Positions 1-7,603 of a DNA stretch of 64,000 bases are shown piece after piece (the stretch's first letter is position 1; each line of letters starts with the position of its first letter). Location of the stretch: the NCBI RefSeq assembly GCF_026341825.1, contig NZ_JAPENY010000003.1, positions 1-64,000 on the forward strand, written 5' to 3'. Both the position numbers and the translations under genes were made by a program. Under the pieces are notes generated by a model. The model searched no databases. It saw only the letters and a program-made list of their open reading frames with translations, and was not told the origin of the DNA. The stretch comes from Streptomyces sp. NBC_00620 (GTDB lineage: Bacteria > Actinomycetota > Actinomycetes > Streptomycetales > Streptomycetaceae).

Positions 1-35
1 GAGGAAGTCAGTCCTGGCCAGAGCCCTGTTGACCT

Positions 36-107
36 TTGACTTCTCCACCCCGAGCGACCTACCTTCGCATTAGTCGACCGGTCGGCTAGTAGTCGAAGAC
101 CCGGTCG
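36..107 (+). promoter_or_regulatory. SDR promoter with TetR-type operator (copy A)
   Basis: TTGACT at 36-41 and TACCTT at 60-65, 18 bases apart, make a plausible vegetative promoter. The palindrome TAGTCGACCGGTCG at 71-84 covers the expected transcription start. A looser half-site pair (GTCGAAGACCCGGTCG) follows at 92-107. The identical 14-mer occurs in front of the tetR gene of the same unit (9673-9686), which suggests that TetR represses the SDR/NTF2-like pair. Confidence 0.7.
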
Positions 108-140
108 AGAAGCCCCACTCCCATCCCGGAAAAGGTCATC

Positions 141-854
141 ATGAGCACTCAGAACCAGAAGGTCGCAGTCATCACCGGTGCCTCGCAGGGCATCGGCGCC
201 GGCCTCGTCGACGCCTACCGCAAGCTCGGCTACGCCGTCGTCGCCACCTCGCGCACGATCGCCCCCTCCAACGACGCGGGCGTCCTGACCGTCCAGGGCG
301 ACATCGCCGACCCCGCCACCGCCGAACGTGTCATCGCTGCCGGCGTCGAGCGGTTCGGACGTATCGACACCCTGGTCAACAACGCCGGCCTCTTCGTCGC
401 CAAGCCCTTCACCGACTACACCGGGGACGACTACGCCGCCGTGACCGGTGTGAACCTCGCCGGCTTCTTCCGGATCACTCAGCTGGCCACCGAGCACATG
501 CTCGCCCAGGGCGGCGGCCATATCGTCAACGTCACCACCAGCCTGGTGGACAACGCCAACTCCAACGTCCCCTCCGTGCTGGCCTCGCTGACCAAGGGCG
601 GCCTGCAGTCCGCCACCAAGTCCCTCGCCATCGAGTACGCCACGCGTGGCATCCGCAGCAACGCCGTCTCACCGGGCACCATCAAGACCCCCATGCACCC
701 CGAGGAGACCCACGAGGCCCTCGCCGCCCTGCATCCGGTCGGCCGGATGGGCGAGCAGAGCGACATCGTCGACGCGGTGATCTACCTGGAGAACGCCCCG
801 TTCGTCACCGGCGAGATCCTCCATGTGGACGGCGGAATGAGCGCCGGCCACTGA
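141..854 (+). CDS. SDR-family oxidoreductase lacking the catalytic Tyr (copy A)
   Basis: This 237-residue protein has a classical short-chain dehydrogenase/reductase fold. The dinucleotide-binding TGASQGIG motif is near residue 14 and the LVNNAG motif near residue 80. The usual YxxxK active site reads AxxxK (in VLASLTKGGL): the Lys is kept but the Tyr is replaced by Ala. The C-terminal VTGEILHVDGG segment is typical of the family. The start ATG follows AAAAGG with good spacing. An NTF2-like gene follows after 25 bases, so they form an operon. The operator upstream points to control by the unit's TetR protein. The substrate is unknown; without Tyr the protein may not be a normal dehydrogenase. 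Confidence 0.88.
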   Translation: MSTQNQKVAVITGASQGIGAGLVDAYRKLGYAVVATSRTIAPSNDAGVLTVQGDIADPATAERVIAAGVERFGRIDTLVNNAGLFVAKPFTDYTGDDYAAVTGVNLAGFFRITQLATEHMLAQGGGHIVNVTTSLVDNANSNVPSVLASLTKGGLQSATKSLAIEYATRGIRSNAVSPGTIKTPMHPEETHEALAALHPVGRMGEQSDIVDAVIYLENAPFVTGEILHVDGGMSAGH

Positions 855-879
855 CCCGACTCCGGCAAGGAGAAGCCTG

Positions 880-1251
880 ATGAGCAGCACGACAGACAGT
901 GAAGCGATCCTGCGCGGCGTTCTCGACCGGTGGAAGGCGGCCGTCGACGCACACGAACCGCAGCAGGTCGCCGCACAGTTCACCGAGGACGCGATCTTCC
1001 AAGGACTGCACCCGTACAGCGTCGGAAGGCCGGGGATCGCCGCCTACTACGACTCCCAGCCCATCGGGATGGCGGCCGCGTACCGGATCCTCGAAACCAG
1101 ACGCCTCGCCGACGACCTCGTACTCGGTTACCTGGACGTCGACTTCTCGTTCACCGACCGCCCCACCCTCGGCCTCAAGCTCGGCGTACTGGTGAAGCGC
1201 CTGGAGGAGGGCTGGTACATCACCCACTACCAGGTCTCCCGCCTCGGCTAG
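880..1251 (+). CDS. NTF2-like (SnoaL/DUF4440-type) protein (copy A)
   Basis: This 123-residue protein has the NTF2-like cone-fold pattern: an N-terminal helix (ILRGVLDRWKAAV), a DAIFQG strand, then the antiparallel sheet that ends in GWYITHYQVSRL. Such proteins are polyketide-cyclase-like enzymes, isomerases or stress-associated binding proteins, and the sequence does not decide which. AAGGAG precedes the ATG. The gene is co-transcribed with the SDR gene (25-base spacing), and this SDR/NTF2-like pairing is common in TetR-controlled stress or detoxification operons. Confidence 0.8.
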   Translation: MSSTTDSEAILRGVLDRWKAAVDAHEPQQVAAQFTEDAIFQGLHPYSVGRPGIAAYYDSQPIGMAAAYRILETRRLADDLVLGYLDVDFSFTDRPTLGLKLGVLVKRLEEGWYITHYQVSRLG

Positions 1252-1264
1252 AGACCGCCGGTAC

Positions 1265-2491
1265 TCAGAGTGCGGACAGGTCGATCGCCCGGTCGACGTC
1301 CTGCGGCTGCAGCACGCGCAGGATGCCTTCCAGCAGGTAGTAGTCGGCGTAGGGAAGCGAGATCTCGATCCCGTCCTCGGCCGGCCGGTTACGGGTGCAG
1401 CGGGCGACGACCGCTTCGGCGCGGGAGGACTTGTCCGTGAGGCAGGTCTGTGACAGTGCGGTGAGTATCCGGAGCGCGACCGAGCGGTAGTCCTGTCTGC
1501 CCGTTACGGCGGACAGGTCGAGAAGGCCGCAGGCCATGATCGCGCCGGCTGAGGCGTCCTTGATGTCGTGGGGCTGCTGCGGTGCGCGGTAGTCCCACAC
1601 AGGGACGTGGTCGGCGCCCAGCGCGTCCACCGCGAAGTCGGCGAGTTTGCGTGCGGTGGCCAGGAACTGCCGGTTCCCGGTCCGGCGGTACATCGTGGTG
1701 AATCCGTACAGCCCCCATGCCTGTCCGCGCGACCAGCACGAGGTGGGGCTGTAACCCTGCACGGTGCCCGGGCCGATCTGCGCTCCGGTGGCCGGGTCGA
1801 AGTCGAATACGTGCGGGGTCGATCCGTCCGGTCTCGGGAACACCTGCTGAGCGGTCTTCGCGTGCTCCACGGCGATGTCGAGGTATTTGCCGTCGCCGGT
1901 CTGCCGGCTGGCGAATGCCAGCAGGTCGAGATTCATCATCGTGTCGATGATGACGCGGCCCGCGTTGTTCGGATCGTTCAGTGCGCCCCACGCCCGGATG
2001 AAGCGCCCGCGCGGGTTGTACCGCTGGATCAGCGAATCGGCCGCCTGTAAGGCGCCGGCCCGCCAAGTGTCGTCACCCGTCAGACGCCACGCGGTCACCC
2101 AAGACGGTGAGAACAGGAATCCGAGATCGTGCGTGCCGGTGTCGTACTGGCGGGGGGCGAGCTTTTTCGCCGAGTCGAGCGCCATTGAGCGGAAGGCGTC
2201 GTCCTTGCTGTAGAGCCACGCCATCCAGAGCGTTCCCGGCCAGAATCCGCCGACCCAGTCACCGTTCTGGGAGTAGGTCCATTTCTCGAACTTCGTCCCG
2301 ACGGGAAAGGCGCTCACTCCGGGCGCGACGGCACGGATCTTGTCCACCGCGTAGTCGGCCGCCGCGCGCAATGTGCGCGCGGTCGCCGCCGGTGTCCGAC
2401 CGGCCGCCGCCTGTGCGGCCTGCGGTGCGGAGGCGTACGCCGCCGTAACACCGGCCGCCGAAGCCAGCACAGTTCGCCGGGGAATGCTCAC
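1265..2491 (-). CDS. GH88-family unsaturated glucuronyl hydrolase, secreted (copy A)
   Basis: The 408-residue protein starts at GTG 2491, placed by GGAGAGG upstream and by the signal peptide. The signal has a twin-arginine look (SIPRRTVLAS followed by an Ala-rich stretch). Family marks are GDWVGGFWPGTLW, the Asp-containing IIDTMMNLDLL (matching a catalytic Asp of GH88), CWSRGQAWGLYGF and KDASAGAIMACGLL. GH88 enzymes remove unsaturated uronic acids from the products of polysaccharide lyases; GH105 is the alternative family. Together with the sugar-binding lipoprotein and other glycosidases of the unit it suggests uptake of a uronic-acid-containing glycan. It points the same way as paaE, 123 bp away, and is not part of that operon. 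Confidence 0.85.
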   Translation of the reverse strand: MSIPRRTVLASAAGVTAAYASAPQAAQAAAGRTPAATARTLRAAADYAVDKIRAVAPGVSAFPVGTKFEKWTYSQNGDWVGGFWPGTLWMAWLYSKDDAFRSMALDSAKKLAPRQYDTGTHDLGFLFSPSWVTAWRLTGDDTWRAGALQAADSLIQRYNPRGRFIRAWGALNDPNNAGRVIIDTMMNLDLLAFASRQTGDGKYLDIAVEHAKTAQQVFPRPDGSTPHVFDFDPATGAQIGPGTVQGYSPTSCWSRGQAWGLYGFTTMYRRTGNRQFLATARKLADFAVDALGADHVPVWDYRAPQQPHDIKDASAGAIMACGLLDLSAVTGRQDYRSVALRILTALSQTCLTDKSSRAEAVVARCTRNRPAEDGIEISLPYADYYLLEGILRVLQPQDVDRAIDLSAL

Positions 2492-2503
2492 GGTCGCCTG
2501 CCT

Positions 2504-2536
2504 CTCCAACTGGTCAGCCCTGTAAGGGAGTTGGAG
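2504..2536 (-). promoter_or_regulatory. Leader hairpin overlapping the GH88 ribosome-binding site (copy A)
   Basis: CTCCAACT at 2504-2511 is exactly complementary to AGTTGGAG at 2529-2536, with an inner CCCT/AGGG stem at 2518-2528. In the minus-strand transcript the 3' arm ends in GGAG, the start of the GGAGAGG ribosome-binding site of the GTG start at 2491. The hairpin could therefore mask translation initiation. It recurs at 19716-19748 and 36928-36960. Confidence 0.4.
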
Positions 2537-2614
2537 GAGTTTTACACGGCAGCCACGCCAACGTACACCCATATGACATGAGTTCAGGTCCGTGAACGCA
2601 AGCTCCCGTGTCGC

Positions 2615-3709
2615 TCAGCTGTCGTAGTCGACGGTCAGCGTGTCGGAGACGGGGAACGTCTGGCAGGTGAGCACATAGCCGGCGTCGACCTCGGCGGGTT
2701 CGAGGGCGTAGTTGCGGCGCATGTCCGCGGTGCCGTCGGTGACCAGTGCGCGGCAGGTGCCGCAGACACCGCCCTTGCAGGCGAAGGGCAGGTCGGGGCG
2801 GGTCTTCTGGCCGCTGTCGAGGATGACGCGGTCCCGGGGCAGGGCGGAGGTGGTGGAGCGGCCGTCGAGGGTGATGGTGACCTTGCTGACGGGGCCGTCG
2901 TAGGCGGTGTCGACATGACGGACGGGTTGTACGGGCTCGTCGTCGGCGTAGAACAGCTCCTGGTGGACGTGTCCCGCGGGAACGCCGAGTCCGGCGAGGA
3001 GCTCCTGGGCGTCGCGGACCATGCCGTGCGGGCCGCACAGCCACCAGTGGTCGGCGGCCTTCGCGTCGACCAGGGCGTCGATGAGCGTGGCGAGCCGGTC
3101 GGCGTCGAGGCGGCCGGAGAGGATCTCCGCCTCGCGCGGTTCGCGGGACAGCACGTGCGCCAGTTGGAACCGGCCCGGGTAGAGGTCCTTCAGGTCGGCG
3201 AGGTCGTCGGCGAACATCACGGTGTCGGTGCGCCGATTGCCGTAGAAGAGCGTGACGCGTGAGCGGCTGTCGGCGGCGAGGACGGACTCCGCGATGGACA
3301 GCATCGGGGTGATCCCGGAGCCCGCGGCGATCAGGACGTGGTGGCCGGGTTGCGACAGGTCGGGCGTGAAGGCACCGGTCGGTGCCATCACCTCGACGGT
3401 GTCTCCGGGGCGCACGTCGTGCACCAGCCAGGAGGAGAACAGCCCGCCGGGGACGACCCGTACGCCGATGCGCGGTCGCGCACCCACGGGAGAGCAGATG
3501 GAGTACGAGCGGCGCTCGTCGCGTCCCTCGACCTCGCGGCGGAGCGTGAGCGACTGGCCGGGCCGGTACGCGAACTCCTCGGCGAGGTGCTCGGGGATGT
3601 CGAAGCCGATGGCCGCAGCGTCCTCGCACAGCGGCTGGACCGCGGCGACCCGCAGCGCGTGGAAGGCCGGGCGGCGGCGGGCCTGGTGGGTCGGGGCCGG
3701 GGCGGTCAT
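2615..3709 (-). CDS. paaE: Phenylacetyl-CoA epoxidase reductase subunit PaaE (copy A)
   Basis: This 364-residue protein carries a ferredoxin-NADP reductase module followed by a C-terminal plant-type 2Fe-2S ferredoxin. Visible motifs are RSYSICS (FAD binding) near residue 75, GSGITPMLS (NADPH binding) near 140, and the cluster ligands CKGGVCGTC with a downstream LTCQ. PaaE passes electrons from NADPH to the PaaABC di-iron epoxidase in the cytosol. The ATG at 3709 shares one base with the paaD stop (TGATG), so translation is coupled. In this copy the native paa promoter is absent. Confidence 0.95.
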   Translation of the reverse strand: MTAPAPTHQARRRPAFHALRVAAVQPLCEDAAAIGFDIPEHLAEEFAYRPGQSLTLRREVEGRDERRSYSICSPVGARPRIGVRVVPGGLFSSWLVHDVRPGDTVEVMAPTGAFTPDLSQPGHHVLIAAGSGITPMLSIAESVLAADSRSRVTLFYGNRRTDTVMFADDLADLKDLYPGRFQLAHVLSREPREAEILSGRLDADRLATLIDALVDAKAADHWWLCGPHGMVRDAQELLAGLGVPAGHVHQELFYADDEPVQPVRHVDTAYDGPVSKVTITLDGRSTTSALPRDRVILDSGQKTRPDLPFACKGGVCGTCRALVTDGTADMRRNYALEPAEVDAGYVLTCQTFPVSDTLTVDYDS

Positions 3710-4230
3710 CAGATCTCCTTGACGTACTCGAACGGCTCGCGGCAGGCGCGGCAGCGCCACAGCGCCTTGCAGGAGGTGGCCGCGAAGCGCGAGGTCTCCT
3801 CGGTGTCGGCCGATCCGCAGCGGGGGCAGGCCACCGCGCGCCTGAGGGGGGCGAGCGTCAGTGGCACGGGCCCGGGAGCGTGCCGGGGCGCGGCGCCGGG
3901 CGGCGCGATGCCGTGCTCGGCGAGCTTGCGGCGGCCGTCGGGGGTGATCCAGTCCGTGGTCCACGCAGGGTCGAGCACGGTCCGGATCTCCACCCGGGCG
4001 AACCCGGCATCACGCAGCCGCGCGGCGACCTCGGCGCGCATCTCGGCCATGGCGGGGCAGCCGGAGTAGGTGGGCGTCAGGCTCGCGACGACGGTGCCGT
4101 CCGGGCCGACCTCGACATCACGCAGTACGCCCAGGTCGGCGAGGGTGAGCATGGGCATCTCGGGGTCGGGCACCTGCTCGGCGATGCGCCGGGCCCGCCG
4201 TGTCTCGGCCGAGGCCAGTACGGTCACCAT
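3709..4230 (-). CDS. paaD: Phenylacetyl-CoA epoxidase maturation protein PaaD (copy A)
   Basis: This 173-residue protein has an N-terminal DUF59/MIP18-type domain (VPDPEMPMLTLADLGVLRDV, with PTYSGCPAM) and a C-terminal zinc-ribbon-like part, CPRCG with a later CRAC. DUF59 proteins act in iron-sulfur cluster assembly; PaaD is needed for active epoxidase, probably for the PaaE cluster. The ATG at 4230 overlaps the end of paaC by seven bases. Confidence 0.93.
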   Translation of the reverse strand: MVTVLASAETRRARRIAEQVPDPEMPMLTLADLGVLRDVEVGPDGTVVASLTPTYSGCPAMAEMRAEVAARLRDAGFARVEIRTVLDPAWTTDWITPDGRRKLAEHGIAPPGAAPRHAPGPVPLTLAPLRRAVACPRCGSADTEETSRFAATSCKALWRCRACREPFEYVKEI

Positions 4231-5060
4231 GTCGCCTCCGGGTGGGCGCGGGCCACGCTCTGGAGCTCGGCGAGCAGCGGGGCCAGATGTTCGGTGCGGT
4301 CGCCCTCGCGGCCGTGTCCCGGCACCGGTGCCGCCTCGGGCAGGACGAGTCCGGCGGCGTCGGTGACCTGGCGAAGCACGGCCAGCACTTCGTCCCGTAC
4401 CTCCGCCGCTCCCGTGAAGAGTTCGTCCGCGTAGGGGGCGACATCGGCAAGCGCGTCGCGCATCCGGCGCCGCGACTCCTCGGTGCCGTCGCCCAGCCGT
4501 ACCGCCCACTCGGCGGCGTACTGCCGGTGATAGGTCAGTTCCTTGACGCCCTTGGCGGCGATGGCGGCCAGCACCGGGTCCGGCGTGGTGACGGCGAGCC
4601 GCTCGAAGACGGCCAGCCGCCAGGAGGACAGCACCAGAAGCCGGGTGATGGTGAACGCGAAGTCACCGCCCGGCAGTTCGGCGAGCCGGACGTTGCGGAA
4701 GTCGTCCGCGTCGCGGAAGTAGGCGTACGCGTCCTCGCCCCGGCCCGTGCCGTCCACCTGCCCGGCACGCGCGTACAACAGGCGGGCCTGGCCGAGCAGA
4801 TCGAGCCCGATGTTGGCCAGCGCGACCTCCTCCTCCAGCTCGGGGGCGCGGGTGCACCACTGCGCCAGCCGCTGTGCGCCGACCAGCGCGTCGTCACCGA
4901 GGGCCAGGCAGTACGCGGCCAGCTCCCCGGCGTCGATCCCGTCGGGGACGGTCTGGTCGACGCCGTGCAGCGGATCCTCGAAGCCGGTGCCGAACGCCCA
5001 GCGGGCGTCGCTGTCGTCGTGTCCCTCGGCCAGGGACAGGTAGACGTGATCGTCACTCAT
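4224..5060 (-). CDS. paaC: Phenylacetyl-CoA epoxidase structural subunit PaaC (copy A)
   Basis: This 278-residue ferritin-like subunit forms the heterodimer core with PaaA. It has the helical bundle pattern of the family (LGDDALVGAQRLAQWC, ANIGLDLLGQARLL, the GGDFAFTITR segment and a KELTYH segment). PaaC lacks the complete di-iron ligand set and is structural. The start ATG at 5060 lies 14 bases after the paaB stop. Confidence 0.94.
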   Translation of the reverse strand: MSDDHVYLSLAEGHDDSDARWAFGTGFEDPLHGVDQTVPDGIDAGELAAYCLALGDDALVGAQRLAQWCTRAPELEEEVALANIGLDLLGQARLLYARAGQVDGTGRGEDAYAYFRDADDFRNVRLAELPGGDFAFTITRLLVLSSWRLAVFERLAVTTPDPVLAAIAAKGVKELTYHRQYAAEWAVRLGDGTEESRRRMRDALADVAPYADELFTGAAEVRDEVLAVLRQVTDAAGLVLPEAAPVPGHGREGDRTEHLAPLLAELQSVARAHPEATW

Positions 5061-5074
5061 GTCGTCTCCTGTTC

Positions 5075-5359
5075 CTAGATGTGCGGGACGTCGTCGGGGA
5101 TGTCGTAGAACGTGGGGTGCCGGTAGACCTTGTCGGCGCTGGGGGCGAAGAACGGGTCCTTCTCGTCGCGCGTCGAGGCGGCGATGTGTTCCGAGCGCAC
5201 CACCCAGATGGACACACCCTCGTTGCGCCGGGTGTACAGGTCGCGGGCGTGGGTGAGGGCCATGCGGTCGTCGGCGGCGTGCAGTGAGCCGACGTGGACG
5301 TGGTTCAGGCCGCGCTTGCCGCGTACGAAGACCTCGTACAGGGGCCAGTCCTGCGTCAT
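5075..5359 (-). CDS. paaB: Phenylacetyl-CoA epoxidase subunit PaaB (copy A)
   Basis: This small 94-residue subunit bridges PaaAC dimers in the epoxidase complex. The family signature is clear: WPLYEVFVRGKRGLNHVHVG near the start and FYDIPDDVPHI at the end. The ATG overlaps the stop of the upstream chimeric paaA gene as ATGA (5356-5359), so in this copy PaaB translation is coupled to the fusion gene. Confidence 0.95.
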   Translation of the reverse strand: MTQDWPLYEVFVRGKRGLNHVHVGSLHAADDRMALTHARDLYTRRNEGVSIWVVRSEHIAASTRDEKDPFFAPSADKVYRHPTFYDIPDDVPHI

Positions 5360-7359
5360 GCCGCCGCTCCTTCTGCCGCTGTTGCCTGTGCGCGCGCTGC
5401 CTGCTTCGCCGCGTACGCGGTCGCCGCCTCCCGTACCCAGGCGCCCTCCTCATGGGCGGCCCGGCGCCGGCCGACCCGCTCGGTGTTGCACGGCCCGTCG
5501 CCCTTGATCACGCGCTGCAGTTCGGACCAGTCGGGGGTGCCGAAGTCGTGGTGGCCGCGTTCCTCGTTCCAGCGCAGCTCCGGGTCGGGGAGCCGCACGC
5601 CGAGCTTCTCGGCCTGCGGGACGGTCATGTCCACGAAGCGCTGGCGCAGTTCGTCGTTCGAGTGCCGCTTGATCTTCCAGGCCATGGAACGGGCCGAGTT
5701 GGGCGAGTCGTCGTCGGGCGGGCCGAACATCATCAGCGACGGCCACCACCAGCGGTCGACGGCTTCCTGGACCATCTCCCGCTGGGCCTGCGTGCCGCGC
5801 ATCATCGTGAGCAACAGCTCGTACCCCTGGCGCTGGTGGAAGGACTCCTCCTTGCACACCCGCACCATGGCCCGCGCGTACGGCCCGTACGAACAGCGGC
5901 ACAGCGGCACCTGGTTGCAGATCGCCGCCCCGTCCACGAACCAGCCGATCACCCCGACGTCGGCGAAGCTCGGCGTCGGGTAGTTGAAGATCGACGAGTA
6001 CTTCTGCCGGCCCTCGATCAGCGCCTCCGTCAGCTCCGCCCGGTCCGCGCCCAGGGTCTCGGCGGCCGAGTACAGATAGAGCCCGTGCCCGGCCTCGTCC
6101 TGTACCTTCGCGAAGAGGATCGCCTTGCGGCGCAGCGACGGCGCCCGGGTGATCCAGTCGCCCTCCGGCTGCATGCCGATGATCTCCGAGTGGGCGTGCT
6201 GCGCGATCTGCCGGATCAGGGTCCTGCCGGGGGCGATGCCCTTGCTGCGGTAGATGGCCTCCTGCGACTCCGGCCTGGTCAGGATGTACTCGACGAAGGC
6301 CCAGGCGGCGGCCTGGTGCATGCTGGAGCCCGCGACGGCGAGATGGGTGGAGTTGACGGTCGCCGCCGTGGTGCCGCCGGGCTTCACCGCTGGTGGCAGG
6401 CGGACCTTCCACTTTCCGGATTCCTTGGGCACCAGGCCCTCGATGATGCTGCCGAACCAGGTCGGCCAGGGCAGTACGGCCGCGGTGCCGGACTTGATGG
6501 AGTTCTCCAACGCGGTCCAGCCGCCCGCCAGATCGCTGACCAGGCCGGCGTCGTTCATCTCCTTGATGAGGGTCATCGCGGTGACGGCCTCGGGAGAGCT
6601 GAGGGTGATCCGGCCCGCGGCGTCGAAGTAGAACGTGCCCTGGAGCTGGAGCAGCATCTGGAAGAAGTTGGCGGCGTCCGGCTGCGAGGCGGGCTTGTCG
6701 ATGCCCAGGAGATGGACCCCGGTCGCCTTCTTGATCTTCTTCCCGGCGTCGATGGCGTCGTCCCATGTCGCCAGCGCCTCGCCGTCGACACCGGCGGCCT
6801 CGAAGAGGTCGGCCCGATAGTAGAACCCCGCCGAATTGGCCTCCCAGGGAAGGGCGTTGACCTTGCCCTTGCGGGTGACGGTCTGCCACATGCCGTCGGC
6901 GAAGGCGTCGCGGTAGCGGTCGGCGCCGAGCGGGCCGAGGTCGGCGAGACCGTCGGGGAACTTCTCGGTGTAGGCGGGGAGGTAGTCGACGCCGATGTGC
7001 AGGACGTCCGCGAGGCCTTGTCCGCCGGCTGCCATCGCTGTGGTGATCTTGTCCCAGATCGCCGGGTTCCCGATGTCCTGGACGGTGACGTCGATCCCGG
7101 GATGCTGCGTTTGGAAGGCGGGGACCAGCGCTTTCATGGCGGCTGCGGGGCCCTGCCAGCTCCAGACGGCGATCGCGGCCCGGTCCGGATCGCCGAGGCT
7201 CCCGGCCTTGGTTGCGCCGGTCACCGAGCAGGCGCCGAGCAGCGGGGTCCCTGCCCCGGCGGCGAGGAGCGAACCGCCGATCCCCAGCAGGCGCCGTCGG
7301 TCCAGACCGCCTCGTGGAGGGTCGTCCGGCGGTGGCTGATTCACGGGCGAGGCATCCAT
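5356..7359 (-). CDS. Chimera: sugar-binding lipoprotein fused in frame to PaaA (junction A/B)
   Basis: The 667-residue frame joins two unrelated genes. Residues 1-377 are an extracellular sugar-binding protein of an ABC importer: a twin-arginine-like RRRLL, a lipobox LLGAC near residue 40, then a type-1 periplasmic-binding fold (AVWSWQGPAAAMKALVPAF, NSAGFYYRADLFEAAGV, LPWPTWFGS). Residue 378 onward is PaaA without its first 37 residues, keeping both di-iron ligand pairs (DEAGH and EESFH). The ATG at 7359 follows GGAGC. The product would be exported and lipid-anchored, so PaaA activity is unlikely; the binding protein also lacks its C-terminal lobe end. The reading frame survives across the join, so translation reaches paaB. 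Confidence 0.92.
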   Translation of the reverse strand: MDASPVNQPPPDDPPRGGLDRRRLLGIGGSLLAAGAGTPLLGACSVTGATKAGSLGDPDRAAIAVWSWQGPAAAMKALVPAFQTQHPGIDVTVQDIGNPAIWDKITTAMAAGGQGLADVLHIGVDYLPAYTEKFPDGLADLGPLGADRYRDAFADGMWQTVTRKGKVNALPWEANSAGFYYRADLFEAAGVDGEALATWDDAIDAGKKIKKATGVHLLGIDKPASQPDAANFFQMLLQLQGTFYFDAAGRITLSSPEAVTAMTLIKEMNDAGLVSDLAGGWTALENSIKSGTAAVLPWPTWFGSIIEGLVPKESGKWKVRLPPAVKPGGTTAATVNSTHLAVAGSSMHQAAAWAFVEYILTRPESQEAIYRSKGIAPGRTLIRQIAQHAHSEIIGMQPEGDWITRAPSLRRKAILFAKVQDEAGHGLYLYSAAETLGADRAELTEALIEGRQKYSSIFNYPTPSFADVGVIGWFVDGAAICNQVPLCRCSYGPYARAMVRVCKEESFHQRQGYELLLTMMRGTQAQREMVQEAVDRWWWPSLMMFGPPDDDSPNSARSMAWKIKRHSNDELRQRFVDMTVPQAEKLGVRLPDPELRWNEERGHHDFGTPDWSELQRVIKGDGPCNTERVGRRRAAHEEGAWVREAATAYAAKQAARAQATAAEGAAA
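6221..6234. other. Amplification junction (paaA 3' part joined to SBP 5' part)
   Basis: The shared paaA sequence runs up to base 6227; from 6228 the sequence is that of the lipoprotein gene, whereas native paaA has a different sequence from 40652. The same junction recurs at 23439/23440. The join keeps one reading frame: the mixed codon becomes Gly in place of the native Arg. The unrearranged lipoprotein gene is outside the window, so microhomology at the join cannot be judged. Confidence 0.93.
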
Positions 7360-7603
7360 GGCTGCTCCGGGGTTCCGGCGGGTGCGCGGCTCTTGTGGCG
7401 CGGCTGGAAGCTAGCAAGCGATGGATCCGACTTGCAATAGATGCGTGAAAGCTTTCTGTCTGACATCTCGGCTGAGAGAGCATTCAGACTGCATGTCTTG
7501 CATGTTTCTTGCGCATGACCGTTGAATCTCCTCTTCGGCCCCTGCTAGCTTTCCGCCACCACTCGGCCCCCCAACCCGCCGTCACCGAAGACCGGGAGAC
7601 CCG
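7360..7603. promoter_or_regulatory. Divergent promoter region, sugar-binding protein / secreted glycosidase (copy B)
   Basis: It contains the perfect palindrome GAAAGCTTTC (7447-7456), a core seen in LacI-family operators of sugar transport genes. TGCATGT is repeated at 7490-7496 and 7499-7505, followed by a related TGCGCATG. TTGAAT (7522-7527) and TAGCTT (7546-7551), 18 bases apart, form a candidate promoter for the rightward glycosidase. No LacI gene is in the unit, so any regulator is encoded elsewhere. Confidence 0.5.

Larger units (their letters stand above)
1..6227. repeat. Tandem amplification, copy A (right-hand part only)
   Basis: This stretch is identical in gene content and translations to 17213-23439 and 34425-40651, so the period is 17,212 bp. 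It is the right-hand 6.2 kb of a unit whose left part lies before the window. It ends at the internal junction 6227/6228, where paaA sequence meets a sugar-binding-protein gene. It holds SDR, NTF2-like, GH88, paaE, paaD, paaC, paaB and the 3' part of paaA. No transposase, integrase or long flanking repeat is visible at its end. Confidence 0.95.

Noticed and set aside
5284..7440. 718-residue open frame on the plus strand (and similar long frames opposite other genes, such as 7613-9625 minus)
   Set aside because: They are antisense shadows of high-GC genes: composition is Arg/Gly/His-rich without motifs or ribosome-binding sites, and the opposite strand has clear families.
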